Source: JAJEFO01 sp022819605 (lineage in GTDB: Bacteria > Pseudomonadota > Alphaproteobacteria > Rhodobacterales > Rhodobacteraceae). Taken from it: a stretch of DNA of 64,000 nt. Shown here piece after piece: positions 1 through 8,665 of the stretch; positions within the stretch are counted from its first letter, which is position 1, and every line of letters starts with the position of its first letter. Location of the stretch: contig OZ244901.1 in assembly GCA_965221545.1 (NCBI GenBank), positions 3,596,001 through 3,660,000 of the forward strand, in the 5' to 3' direction. The notes below the pieces were generated by a model. The model was not told where the DNA came from and did not search any database. It saw only the letters and a list, made by a program, of their open reading frames with translations. Made by a program: the position numbers and the translations under genes.

Positions 1-1
1 T

Positions 2-637
2 CTCGGCGTCTTCACCGCGATACGACGCGACGGCTGGGCCTCGAACGTGATCATGACCGGATCTCTCATTGGAGTCAGTCTTCCCACGTTTCTGATAGGC
101 ATCCTGCTGATCTACGTTTTCTCGGTGGAACTCGACCTGCTGCCCAGTTTCGGTCGTGGCGACGTGGTCAATGTCGGCGGATGGTCCACCGGCTTCCTCA
201 CGGCGAGCGGTCTCAAGGCGCTTGTACTGCCTGCAATCACGCTCGGCCTGTACCAGATGACGTTGATCATGCGGCTCGTGCGCGCCGAGATGCTCGAAGT
301 TCTCCGGCAAGACTACATCAACTTTGCCCGCGCCAGGGGACTCTCCGAGCGCGTCGTGAACTTCCGCCATGCGCTGAAGAACACGCTCGTCCCGGTCATC
401 ACCGTGACCGGCCTGCAGCTCGGCTCGATCATCGCCTTTGCGATCATTACCGAGACAGTGTTCCAGTGGCCAGGCGTCGGACTGCTCTTCATCAATGCGA
501 TCCAGTTCGTCGACATCCCGGTGATGGCTGCTTACCTGATGCTGATCTCGGTCATGTTCGTCGGAATCAACCTCATGGTCGATCTCCTCTATGTCGCGAT
601 CGACCCGCGGCTTCGCGGCGACGGGAACACGACATGA
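2..637 (+). CDS. Peptide-type ABC transporter permease, DppB family (5' end outside window)
   Basis: This is the C-terminal 211 residues of an inner-membrane permease of the dipeptide/oligopeptide/nickel ABC family; the frame is open from base 2, so the start lies upstream. Several hydrophobic helices are visible, as is the EAA loop that contacts the ATPase (around RQDYINFARARGLSERVV), followed by the family-typical HALKNTLVPVITV. It would form half of the membrane channel. The next permease gene starts inside its stop codon (ATGA, 4-bp overlap), so the two are translationally coupled. The substrate cannot be read from the sequence, and the binding protein gene is presumably upstream. Confidence 0.93.
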   Translation, partial: LGVFTAIRRDGWASNVIMTGSLIGVSLPTFLIGILLIYVFSVELDLLPSFGRGDVVNVGGWSTGFLTASGLKALVLPAITLGLYQMTLIMRLVRAEMLEVLRQDYINFARARGLSERVVNFRHALKNTLVPVITVTGLQLGSIIAFAIITETVFQWPGVGLLFINAIQFVDIPVMAAYLMLISVMFVGINLMVDLLYVAIDPRLRGDGNTT

Positions 638-1590
638 CAAGCGTACGCGCCGCACCGGACCGGCAAAACCCCGTGGCATTGCGGATCAGGGCGATGTGGC
701 AAAGCGATCTCGCGTGGACATTCCGTCACTCTCCGGTCGCCATGGTCTCCTTCGTCGTTGTGGTGCTCCTGGTCTCGGGAGCCCTCCTTGCGCCGCTGAT
801 CGCTCCGCACGACCCGTTCGATCCCGCAACGCTCAACCTCATGAACGGGTTCACGGCACCGGGCACGCCAAATGCGTTTACGGGAGAGAGCTTCTGGCTC
901 GGCACTGACGATCAGGGCCGTGACGTCTTCTCGACCATTCTCTATGGCATGCGCATCTCGCTTCTGGTGGGCTTCGCGGCCGTATTGCTCGGCATGGTGA
1001 TCGGAGTGACACTGGGCCTGATTGCCGGCTACCGTGGCGGCTGGACGGAAACGATAATCATGCGTGTCGCCGACGTGCAATTGACTTTCCCCGCGATTCT
1101 TGTCGCCATGCTCATCTTCGGCATCGCCAAGGGTTTCACGCCCGTGGAATACCGGGACCAGATCGCCATCTGGGTTCTGATTCTCGCGATCGGCCTCTCC
1201 GACTGGGTTCAGTTTGCGCGCGTCGTGCGTGGCGCAACGCTGGTCGAGTCAAGGAAGGAATACGTGCAGGCCGCGCAACTCATCGGCAGATCGGGGACCG
1301 CAATCATGATCCGCCACATCCTGCCGAACGTCCTTTCGCCCGTGCTGGTGATCGCGACGATTTCGCTTGCACTCGCCATCATCGCCGAGGCGACGCTGTC
1401 CTTCCTCGGCGTCGGCGCTCCGCCTACACAGCCTTCGCTCGGCACGCTGATCCGGATCGGCCAAGGATTTCTTTTCTCCGGCGAATGGTGGATTCTCTTC
1501 TTCCCCGCCTGCACGCTGCTTGCGCTCGCACTCTCCGTGAATCTTCTCGGTGACTGGCTGCGCGACGCGCTGAATCCGAAGCTGAGATAG
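634..1590 (+). CDS. Peptide-type ABC transporter permease, DppC family
   Basis: A 318-residue inner-membrane permease, partner of the preceding DppB-type subunit. It begins with a short cytosolic tail, then a first transmembrane segment (SPVAMVSFVVVVLLVSGALL) and the DppC-typical periplasmic stretch LGTDDQGRDVFSTILYGMRIS. Further helices follow, with an EAA loop (RKEYVQAAQLIGRSGTAIMI) before HILPNVLSPVLV. The ATG at 634 was chosen because it overlaps the upstream stop and gives the usual family length. Longer upstream readings in this frame are only shadows of the first gene. Confidence 0.95.
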   Translation: MTSVRAAPDRQNPVALRIRAMWQSDLAWTFRHSPVAMVSFVVVVLLVSGALLAPLIAPHDPFDPATLNLMNGFTAPGTPNAFTGESFWLGTDDQGRDVFSTILYGMRISLLVGFAAVLLGMVIGVTLGLIAGYRGGWTETIIMRVADVQLTFPAILVAMLIFGIAKGFTPVEYRDQIAIWVLILAIGLSDWVQFARVVRGATLVESRKEYVQAAQLIGRSGTAIMIRHILPNVLSPVLVIATISLALAIIAEATLSFLGVGAPPTQPSLGTLIRIGQGFLFSGEWWILFFPACTLLALALSVNLLGDWLRDALNPKLR

Positions 1591-1654
1591 GCATGGCACG
1601 GATCAAGAACCCGGTCGGCGGACGGCGGCGCCTCGCGCCAGTGCCGGGCAGCCG

Positions 1655-3358
1655 ATGAGCGCAATTCTCGATATCGCCGACCTGACGGTCGAGTTCCCGA
1701 CACGAAGGGAGGTCTTCGTTGCCGTAGACGGGGCCAGCCTGACGGTCGAACCCGGCGAGATCCATGGTCTTGTCGGCGAGTCCGGGGCCGGGAAGTCGAC
1801 CATTGGTGCGGCGGTCATGGCACTGCTCGAACACCCTGGCAGGATCGCGGGCGGCACGATCCGCCTCAAGAACGAGGTCATTTCGGGACGTGATCGGGCA
1901 GCAATGCGGAGCCTGCGCGGAAGCGAGATCAGCATGATCTTCCAGGATCCGCTGACTTCGCTGAATCCGCTCTTCACGATTCGCGAGCAGTTGACGGAAA
2001 CCATCACGACCCATTTGAGCGTGACCGACGCCGAAGCGCGCGAGCGGGCGCGAGATCTGCTTGCACGCGTCGGAATCCCCGAACCCGAAATACGGCTCGA
2101 CCAGTACCCGCACCAGTTTTCTGGCGGCATGCGTCAGCGCGTTGTCATTGCGCTTGCCCTCTGCTCGGAACCCGACGTCATCATCGCCGACGAGCCGACA
2201 ACCGCGCTCGACGTCTCGATCCAGGCTCAGATCCTGGATCTCATCAGGGAACTCGCGAACGAGCGCCAAGTCGGCGTGATCCTGATCACCCATGACATGG
2301 GCGTCATCGCCGACACGACGGATCGTGTGACCGTCATGTACCAAGGCAAGGTAGTGGAGACAGGCGCCACCAGGCTCGTCCTGGGCAAACCGAGCCATCC
2401 CTACACCAAATCGCTCATCGCGGCTGTGCCGCGCCCCACTGTAAAACTGCACCGGTTTCCGCTCATTTCCTATGGCGGGCGCACCACAAAGTTCCGGATC
2501 AGCGACTTGGCGCGGAACTGGAACAAGACGAAAAGCGACTCCGGCAGGCCTCTCTTCGAGATAAGCGGTCTTACCAAGCGCTTCCTGCAGAAGCGCTCCT
2601 TCATTCCGTCCCGGCGACAATATCTTGTCGCCGTCAACGACGTCACTTTCGACATTCGCCAGGGCGAGGTGTTCGGAATCGTCGGCGAGTCGGGTTCCGG
2701 CAAATCCACGGTCGCGCGATTGATCGCCGGGCTGTACAGGATCGACGGCGGCACGATTCAATATGACGGACAACCGGTCACCGGATCACTTGCCTGGTAC
2801 CGCCGCCAGATCCAGATGATCTTTCAGGATCCGTATTCGTCGCTCAATCCGCGCATGCGGGTTGACGCCATCGTTGCCGAACCCGCGCTCCATCACAGGC
2901 TGCTGTCCGGCAAGGCGCTGAGACACAGGGTCGACGAGCTGCTCGAACATGTCGGACTTGGTGCAGATGCGGGACTCAAGTATCCGCACGAATTCTCCGG
3001 CGGTCAGCGCCAGCGCATCTCCATCGCGCGCGCGCTTGCAACGCAACCGAAATTCCTGATCTGCGACGAGCCGACATCCGCCCTCGACGTCTCGATCCAG
3101 GCACAGATTCTCAACATCCTGAAAGATCTGCAGGAGCACCTGAACCTCACGATGCTCTTCATTTCGCACGACCTTCCGGTGGTGCGCCAGATGTGTGATC
3201 GCGTCGCCGTCATGCAGAACGGTCGTCTGGTGGAAATTCAGGATTCAGAGGCGCTCTTTGCAGCTCCGCGGGAAGCCTACACGCGATCGCTTCTCAGACT
3301 GATGCCACGTCTCGACGGTCTTGCTACCGAAGGCATTGAGGATCAAGTCGAGAATTGA
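1655..3358 (+). CDS. Fused double ATP-binding subunit of peptide ABC transporter (DppD-DppF type)
   Basis: A 567-residue protein containing two complete nucleotide-binding domains, equivalent to separate DppD and DppF. Domain 1 (about residues 1-270) has Walker A GESGAGKST, signature FSGGMRQR and Walker B VIIADEPTTALD. Domain 2 (about 290-560) has GESGSGKST, FSGGQRQR and FLICDEPTSALD. Each carries the C-terminal peptide-transporter extension. It would energise the two permeases just upstream, 64 bp away. A 21-codon reading frame at 1593-1658 bridges that gap and ends in an ATGA overlap with this start; it may only serve translational coupling or be chance. Confidence 0.94.
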   Translation: MSAILDIADLTVEFPTRREVFVAVDGASLTVEPGEIHGLVGESGAGKSTIGAAVMALLEHPGRIAGGTIRLKNEVISGRDRAAMRSLRGSEISMIFQDPLTSLNPLFTIREQLTETITTHLSVTDAEARERARDLLARVGIPEPEIRLDQYPHQFSGGMRQRVVIALALCSEPDVIIADEPTTALDVSIQAQILDLIRELANERQVGVILITHDMGVIADTTDRVTVMYQGKVVETGATRLVLGKPSHPYTKSLIAAVPRPTVKLHRFPLISYGGRTTKFRISDLARNWNKTKSDSGRPLFEISGLTKRFLQKRSFIPSRRQYLVAVNDVTFDIRQGEVFGIVGESGSGKSTVARLIAGLYRIDGGTIQYDGQPVTGSLAWYRRQIQMIFQDPYSSLNPRMRVDAIVAEPALHHRLLSGKALRHRVDELLEHVGLGADAGLKYPHEFSGGQRQRISIARALATQPKFLICDEPTSALDVSIQAQILNILKDLQEHLNLTMLFISHDLPVVRQMCDRVAVMQNGRLVEIQDSEALFAAPREAYTRSLLRLMPRLDGLATEGIEDQVEN

Positions 3359-3365
3359 GCAACGC

Positions 3366-3380
3366 CCGCAGTATCTGCGG
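3366..3380. terminator. Short hairpin between convergent dppDF-like gene and zapA
   Basis: CCGCAG-TAT-CTGCGG is a perfect 6-bp stem with a 3-base loop in the 98-bp gap between two convergent genes. There is no T-run on either side, so a rho-independent terminator is possible but weakly supported. This gap is also where many alphaproteobacteria carry 6S RNA downstream of zapA; I could not recognise it here. Confidence 0.3.
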
Positions 3381-3456
3381 ACGTGTAAGAGACAAAGACA
3401 TCCTGCGAGGTTCCTGCCTGTACTCAGACTCAGGAGGCGACGGCAACCGTCTTCGG

Positions 3457-3855
3457 CTACGCTTGGGCTCCTGACTTCTTCTCGACAGATTCCGCCAACG
3501 CTTCCGCACGTTCGGCAATCGTGACCAAGGTTCCAGACACCTTGTCCTCAGGCGGCGCAACCTGGATCCGTCGTTGCTCGACCTGACCTTCAAGATCCTT
3601 GATCAGAGCCTCTTGCCGGGCAATCGTTTCCTCCAGTCGCGATTTGTCGCTTGCGGCAGCGATATGCTTGTCGGCCAGCATGAGCCCGGCCATCAGCAGC
3701 ATCTGCGCTTCGGGAAGGCGTCGGGACTGCCCCTCAAGTGCCTTGGCTTCGGTATTGAGCAGCCCGGCCGCCTGATGAAGAGCGCCCTCTTCACCGTCCC
3801 GACAGGTCACGTTGAAGAGCCGTTCGCCAATCCGAATCGAAACCTCGGGCATCAT
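3457..3855 (-). CDS. zapA: Cell division protein ZapA
   Basis: A 132-residue ZapA-family protein, a cytosolic factor that binds FtsZ and promotes Z-ring bundling. The N-terminal half (PEVSIRIGERLFNVTCRDGEEGALHQAAGLLN) is the ZapA head domain and is followed by a long helix predicted to form a coiled-coil tetramer. It overlaps the upstream coiled-coil gene: adjacent CAT triplets (complement) at 3850-3852 and 3853-3855 give an ATGATG start, with the upstream TGA inside it. The pair is divergent from transketolase, a common alphaproteobacterial arrangement. Confidence 0.9.
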   Translation of the reverse strand: MMPEVSIRIGERLFNVTCRDGEEGALHQAAGLLNTEAKALEGQSRRLPEAQMLLMAGLMLADKHIAAASDKSRLEETIARQEALIKDLEGQVEQRRIQVAPPEDKVSGTLVTIAERAEALAESVEKKSGAQA

Positions 3856-4235
3856 CCAGCTTCCTTCAGCACAGGTTCAAGAGTCGCCAGGACTTCCTCG
3901 ATCTCCATCTTCTCCACGTCTCGAGTGGCACGAAGGCCGGCAAGTTCGCCTTCCAAGGCGAAATTCAGCAGATCCGGCTGCAACAGTCCTTGGGCGTTGG
4001 CCGCGCGAAGCGCAGCGTTCGATTCCCTGAGATGCCTGTTCACTGCCCGCATCTGCTGAAGCAGGGCATCCCGGGTCCTGAGCGCCTCCTGCAAGCGCGT
4101 CACGTCAGCCTCGGAATCTTCAGTGGCGACATCCCGATTTTCGGCTTTCGAGTCCCGGCCAATCCGGTCCAACGCCGTTTCCGTCCTGTCCAGAGCGGAC
4201 AGGATTCTGCTTTCGAGCTCGGACATGTCACTCAT
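3852..4235 (-). CDS. Coiled-coil protein upstream of zapA, function unknown
   Basis: A 127-residue acidic, almost entirely helical protein rich in Leu, Glu, Arg and Ala (LESRILSALDRTETALDRIG, then LRTRDALLQQMRAVNRHLRE), so probably a coiled coil. The start at 4235 was preferred to the longer frame from 4304 because AGGAG lies about 6 bases upstream and the extra N-terminus is basic and unlike the rest. It overlaps zapA by 4 bp and is likely co-translated with it. Small coiled-coil proteins in this position are conserved next to alphaproteobacterial zapA; a role in division is inferred from context only. Confidence 0.8.
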   Translation of the reverse strand: MSDMSELESRILSALDRTETALDRIGRDSKAENRDVATEDSEADVTRLQEALRTRDALLQQMRAVNRHLRESNAALRAANAQGLLQPDLLNFALEGELAGLRATRDVEKMEIEEVLATLEPVLKEAG

Positions 4236-4438
4236 GGCTGCTCCTGACTTGCGAATCCACTTGCCGAACACTCGATGCCTAGACCGCGAATCGACACGCG
4301 ACAACAGGATCTATTCGGAGCATAGCGCATGCGGCGACAGTTTCACGCACTTTCCGAACGATGCGCCGCGGCGCGCCTTGCGTTCGGCAAGCTGGCTGCT
4401 AAGAACCAAGGCGATGTGGACGAGCCAAGGGCGAGAGC

Positions 4439-6460
4439 ATGGACATCGAGACCCTAAAGGAACTGCATCCGGACCATTTTGAGCGCGCAGCGGCAATTCG
4501 CGTGCTCGCCATGGATGCGGTTCAGACGGCCAATTCAGGTCATCCGGGGATGCCCATGGGCATGGCGGACGTGGCGGCGGTTCTATTCGAAAGGCACCTC
4601 AAGTTCGACGCGGCGGATCCGGACTGGCCGGATCGCGACCGCTTCATCCTGTCTGCGGGCCACGGCTCGATGCTGCTCTATGCATTGCTCCATCTCACCG
4701 GCTACGAGGACATGACGCTCGACCAGATCAAGCGTTTTCGCCAGCTTGGCTCGATCACGGCAGGCCATCCCGAATACGGGCATGCCAAGGGGATCGAAAC
4801 GACCACCGGACCTCTTGGCCAAGGGCTTTCGAACGCGGTTGGATTCGCCATTGCAGAAGAAGCCCTCCGGGCACGTTTCGGGAAAAAGGTCGTCAATCAT
4901 TTCACCTATGTCATCGCGGGCGACGGCTGCCTGATGGAGGGACTGAGCCAGGAAGCGATCGGGCTTGCGGGCATGCAGCGACTCTCAAGGCTGATCGTGC
5001 TTTGGGACGACAACAGCATCTCGATCGACGGCAAAGTCTCGCTTTCGGACACGACTGACCAGATACAACGCTTTCAGGCTTCGGGCTGGGAGGTCCTGGA
5101 ATGCGATGGACATGATCCAGAGGACATCGACCGTGCGCTGAGCAAGGCTCGCAAGTCGAAAAGGCCCGTGATGATAGCGTGCAAGACCGTCATCGGGTTC
5201 GGCGCACCAAACAAGCAAGGCACCGCGTCGGCGCATGGCTCACCCCTTGGGCAGGACGAGATCGACGCCACGCGTGCGACCTATGGCTGGCATCATACCC
5301 CTTTCGATGTTCCGGGCCCAATCCTTGACGCTTGGCGAAACATCGGGCGACGTGGAAGCGAGGATCGCAAGGCTTGGCAGGATCGCTTTGCGACCCTGTC
5401 GGCTTCGCGCCAGGCAGATTTCAGGCGGATTATGTCGGGAGGCGCGCACAAACGGCTGGTCCCCGTCGTTCGGGCCTTGAAGAAGTCACTGTCGAAAGAG
5501 AGGCCCAAGGTGGCGACCCGAAAGGCGTCGGAAATGGCGCTGGAGGCGATCAACCCGGTCGTGGCCGAAACCATCGGAGGCTCGGCCGACTTGACCGGGT
5601 CGAACAACACGAAGACCCCGGATCTTGGAATTTTCGATTCAACGAATCGCAAGGGCCGCTACCTGCATTACGGGATCCGCGAACACGGCATGGCGGCCGC
5701 GATGGTCGGCATGGCGCTCCATGGCGGTGTCAGACCCTATGGAGGAACGTTTCTTTGCTTCACCGACTACGCCAGAGGGGCAATTCGGCTGTCGGCTCTC
5801 ATGGGCCTGCCCGTGACCTACGTGATGACCCATGACTCAATCGGGTTGGGCGAGGACGGACCCACCCACCAGCCCGTCGAGCATCTGGCGATGCTGCGCG
5901 CAACGCCCAATTGCCGCGTGATCCGGCCTGCCGATGCGGTCGAAACCGCCGAGGCATGGGAAATCGCGCTTACGTCAAAGCGAACCCCGACGGTCCTGGC
6001 ACTCTCGCGCCAGGGCCTGCCGACCGTGCGAACACAGCACAAGTCAAGAAACCTGACGGCCATGGGTGCCTACACCTTGGCTCGTCCCGGTTCAGGCCGG
6101 CGACGGGCCGTCCTGATCGCCACCGGCTCCGAGGTGTCCGTTGCACTGGAGGCACGGTCGCTTCTGGAGGCGGACGGCATTGGCACCAGCGTTGTTTCCA
6201 TGCCTTGCGCAGAACTCTTCGCCGAACAGCACGAAACCTACCGCCGACGAGTGCTGCCTGCGGGAGCAGTCCGCGTCGCCATAGAGGCTGGCGTGCGTCA
6301 GGGCTGGGACAGGTGGCTTCTTGGCGAGCGTGGCCGCGCTGGACGGGACGGGTTCGTAGGCATGGAGAGTTTTGGCGCTTCCGCTCCGGCTGGCGACCTG
6401 TACCGCCATTTCGGAATCACGGCAGAAAACGTCGCCGAGAGGGTTCGGTCGCTCCTGTAG
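4439..6460 (+). CDS. tkt: Transketolase
   Basis: A 673-residue thiamine-diphosphate enzyme that moves two-carbon ketol units between sugar phosphates in the non-oxidative pentose phosphate pathway. Visible motifs are the N-terminal NSGHPGMPMGMAD, the ThDP/metal site beginning GDGCLMEGLSQEA and closing at DDNSISIDG, the central pyrimidine domain (GIREHGMAAAMVGMALHGG) and the C-terminal transketolase domain (ATGSEVSVALEA). Length matches the family (about 660-670). The start lies 11 bases after a GGGCGAG-like ribosome site. It is divergent from the zapA pair. Confidence 0.97.
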   Translation: MDIETLKELHPDHFERAAAIRVLAMDAVQTANSGHPGMPMGMADVAAVLFERHLKFDAADPDWPDRDRFILSAGHGSMLLYALLHLTGYEDMTLDQIKRFRQLGSITAGHPEYGHAKGIETTTGPLGQGLSNAVGFAIAEEALRARFGKKVVNHFTYVIAGDGCLMEGLSQEAIGLAGMQRLSRLIVLWDDNSISIDGKVSLSDTTDQIQRFQASGWEVLECDGHDPEDIDRALSKARKSKRPVMIACKTVIGFGAPNKQGTASAHGSPLGQDEIDATRATYGWHHTPFDVPGPILDAWRNIGRRGSEDRKAWQDRFATLSASRQADFRRIMSGGAHKRLVPVVRALKKSLSKERPKVATRKASEMALEAINPVVAETIGGSADLTGSNNTKTPDLGIFDSTNRKGRYLHYGIREHGMAAAMVGMALHGGVRPYGGTFLCFTDYARGAIRLSALMGLPVTYVMTHDSIGLGEDGPTHQPVEHLAMLRATPNCRVIRPADAVETAEAWEIALTSKRTPTVLALSRQGLPTVRTQHKSRNLTAMGAYTLARPGSGRRRAVLIATGSEVSVALEARSLLEADGIGTSVVSMPCAELFAEQHETYRRRVLPAGAVRVAIEAGVRQGWDRWLLGERGRAGRDGFVGMESFGASAPAGDLYRHFGITAENVAERVRSLL

Positions 6461-6491
6461 CGGTGGACCCCAATGCACTGGCCGAGGCTCC

Positions 6492-6522
6492 GCGCCGCCC
6501 GGCGCGATGCCTGCACAGGCAT
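6492..6522. terminator. Paired hairpins between convergent tkt and rpmG
   Basis: Two inverted repeats sit in the 71-bp gap between convergent genes: GCGCC-GCCC-GGCGC (6492-6505) and ATGCCTG-CA-CAGGCAT (6507-6522). They probably help end transcription from both sides, but no clear T-run follows, so the call rests on position and symmetry. Confidence 0.4.
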
Positions 6523-6531
6523 GCTGGTCTC

Positions 6532-6699
6532 CTACTTGATCTTGCCTTCCCTGTACTCGACATGCCTGCGGGCGACCGGGTCGTACTTCCGCACCGTCAT
6601 CTTCTCGGTCATCGTGCGGGCGTTTTTCTTGGTTACGTAGAAATGGCCCGTATCTGCTGTCGAATTCAGACGAATCTTGATCGTCGTCGGCTTCGCCAT
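6532..6699 (-). CDS. rpmG: 50S ribosomal protein L33
   Basis: A 55-residue ribosomal large-subunit protein with the recognisable L33 pattern (KIRLNSTADTGHFYVTKKN, then KYDPVARRHVEYREGKIK). It has no cysteines, so it is the zinc-independent (C-minus) form usual in proteobacteria. The start at 6699 is fixed by a GAGGAG ribosome site about 8 bases upstream. An upstream extension of this frame is not supported. Confidence 0.97.
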   Translation of the reverse strand: MAKPTTIKIRLNSTADTGHFYVTKKNARTMTEKMTVRKYDPVARRHVEYREGKIK

Positions 6700-6938
6700 T
6701 GCGTCTCTCCTCTCAGGCTCGGCCCAGAAGGGACCGAGCCGGAATTCTCGAAACCCGGGTTTTAGACGCCGAACAAGGCGTGTCAACAGAATTCGATCCG
6801 GGAACAGTGCTGATCTTGGCTTGCATTCGACTGTCCTTGCAGGCCTGATCGCGATCTTCTTGTTCCGAACGCGACCGATGGAAGCCAAACAGGATCGCGA
6901 CGCTGTCCCGGGCAAAGCCAACGAATCCTGGAGAATAG

Positions 6939-7294
6939 GTGCGGATGGCTTGTAAGCCGGATTCTGTGCCCCGTTTCCGGGGTGATGACCATTCATCTTG
7001 CCCCGCCGTTGCCGGAAGGGTCATGCTGCCAACCCGGGTTCCTGAACCGAAGCGCGTCCGTGTGGAACCCCTATTCGGCGTTGCTCCCGGTGGGGCTTGC
7101 CGTGCCGGTCCTGTTGCCAGTCCCGCGGTGAGCTCTTACCTCACCGTTTCACCATTGCCCCGCTTGCGAGGCCGTCTGTTCTCTGTGGCGCTATCCCTCG
7201 GGTTGCCCCGGCCGGGCGTTACCCGGCACCGTCGCTCCGTGGAGTCCGGACTTTCCTCGAAACCGTGGTTCCGCGGCCATCCAGCCATCCGCAA
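6939..7294 (-). ncRNA. rnpB: RNase P RNA (class A)
   Basis: Catalytic RNA of ribonuclease P, which matures tRNA 5' ends. The complement strand contains the hallmark GAGGAAAGTCCGGACTCC (7258-7241) and the 3' hallmark ACAGAATCCGGCTTA (6967-6953). The ends were set by the P1 helix: GCGGATGGCT (7292-7283) pairs with AGCCATCCGC (6950-6941). The roughly 355-nt length is slightly short for a class A RNA but reasonable. A promoter-like element ends just upstream of 7294. Confidence 0.95.
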
Positions 7295-7299
7295 CGCGT

Positions 7300-7328
7300 T
7301 ACATATGTGCATTAACTCCACCAAGCAA
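7300..7328 (-). promoter_or_regulatory. Candidate sigma70 promoter of rnpB
   Basis: On the complement strand TTGCTT (7328-7323) and TATGTA (7305-7300) are separated by 17 bases. The start site expected about 7 bases beyond the -10 element falls at 7293, within a base or two of the first P1 nucleotide of rnpB. Each hexamer matches consensus in only about half its positions, so the support is mainly spacing and agreement with the RNA end. Confidence 0.4.
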
Positions 7329-7951
7329 GTCGCGAGAGCTGCCATTGCACCGCGGACCTTCTCTTGGGAATTATATCCGAAAGTCACATCGTGGCTCCCG
7401 AACTGATTTCACGGCTCGTCGGGGTCGGCAACCCGAACGCCCCTCGCCGTGCAGATGCGCCAATCCCGGACGCCTCGTCCTGCTCCCGCATTGCGGGCCG
7501 TCAACCGCGCAACATTGACGCGCAATGCCGTGTCGAAGATCGGCGGGAGACCCGCCCTTCCGGCTGGCGATGAAGGTGCCTTGTTCCGCCGTTGCGATCA
7601 ACCGCATAACTCAACGGGAGACACGATGTGCCTATTCGATATAAGATCCCTTCTCTTCTTGCCATTGACTAGGTCGTTCGGAGGGCCGGCAAGGCAACCG
7701 GCATCCAATTCAGAGTTGTCGGGCAGGATTCGTCGTCGTAATTCGGGAGTGGTTTCGTTTGGGATGCGCGATCAAGTGCGCAAGGTTCCGCACGCCGCAT
7801 ACTCTGCGCCGACAGATTTCACGGTCGGCAGCGTGAATTCGCAGGAGACGCTGACATGCATTTCCTGCGGATTTATGACGATGACCCGATTGCGGAAACG
7901 TGCCGACCATAGGAACTCCTGGACCGATTCCAAGCGAAGTGGCCTAACATC
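7329..7951. other. Non-coding stretch between rnpB promoter and ampD; no gene recognised
   Basis: About 620 bp without a supportable gene. Open frames here have compositions typical of shadow frames (Arg- and Ser-rich, no family resemblance). I found no tRNA cloverleaf, clear terminator or repeat. Confidence 0.5.
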
Positions 7952-8665
7952 TCAAATTTCTGGAAACGCCACAGTTGGTAGAGCCGGAAACCCTCGTGCC
8001 AGTCCGGCCATGAGCGCCTCATCATCCTTCGACAGGGGACCACTCGCGTTCGGATTGAAGCGCTGGCGGAAGGCCGACAATACGGCGCTTTCTCCTGCAT
8101 GCACCGGGTAGCCAAACACGGCGGCATCTCGCAAGAAGTCGCCGCCTGGCAAAGGAGCCGGCCAGACCGAGAGGCCCTTCTCGGCGAGTCGCCGCCAGTC
8201 GAAATGTCGGCCAGGGTCGCGTTTGCGGTCCGGGGCCATGTCGGAGTGCCCGATCACCGCCTGTGGTGGCAGGACATGACGGCCCAGAACGTCGGCGAGC
8301 AGGATTTCCAGCTTCTCCATGAGCGGTTCGGTGAATTGCGACACGCCGTCATTGTCGAGTTCGATCCCGATGGAACGGGAATTCACGTCGCCGCGTCCCG
8401 CCCAAGACCCGGCGCCTGCGTGCCAGGCCCGCTTGTTCTCGCGAACCATCCGAAACACCGTTCCGTCCCGGCCTACCAGGTAGTGCGCAGAGACTTCGAA
8501 TTCGCTGCCGCAGAGGCGTTCGAGCGCCACCTCAACATTCTCCATTGCGGTATAGTGAATTACGACCAGCTCTACCCGAGTCCCGGATGCCCGGTTCCCA
8601 AAGCAGATCGCAGGCCTGTCGAAGACCCTCACGCCAGGCCCGGTCGAGTCATGAATGGTGCGCAT
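7952..8665 (-). CDS. ampD: 1,6-anhydro-N-acetylmuramoyl-L-alanine amidase (AmpD family)
   Basis: A 237-residue zinc amidase of the amidase_2 family, which cleaves the bond between the sugar and L-alanine in muropeptides during peptidoglycan recycling. The expected ligands are visible: His37 in VVIHYTA, His140 in VIGHSDMAPDRKRDPG and Asp150, with the same His-to-Asp spacing as E. coli AmpD (154/164). There is no signal peptide, consistent with a cytoplasmic recycling enzyme. The C-terminal 60 residues form a less conserved tail. No ampR or beta-lactamase gene is nearby. Confidence 0.9.
   Translation of the reverse strand: MRTIHDSTGPGVRVFDRPAICFGNRASGTRVELVVIHYTAMENVEVALERLCGSEFEVSAHYLVGRDGTVFRMVRENKRAWHAGAGSWAGRGDVNSRSIGIELDNDGVSQFTEPLMEKLEILLADVLGRHVLPPQAVIGHSDMAPDRKRDPGRHFDWRRLAEKGLSVWPAPLPGGDFLRDAAVFGYPVHAGESAVLSAFRQRFNPNASGPLSKDDEALMAGLARGFPALPTVAFPEI

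Noticed and set aside
181..633. N-terminal extension of the second permease over the first permease gene
   Set aside because: The extra 151 codons are an out-of-frame reading of the upstream gene; the ATG at 634 with ATGA overlap gives the normal family length.
3359..3456. 6S RNA (ssrS) downstream of zapA
   Set aside because: The position is right for alphaproteobacteria, but the gap is only 98 bp and I could not recognise the long closing stem and central bubble of 6S RNA.
7301..7311. Shared ATATGTGCATT between the rnpB promoter and the left part of TnpB copy A (50550-50560)
   Set aside because: Only 11 bases match, with no terminal repeat or duplication near rnpB; chance similarity.
7449..8111. 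Plus-strand frame of 220 codons upstream of and into ampD
   Set aside because: Composition is shadow-like, half of it runs antisense to ampD and there is no family resemblance.
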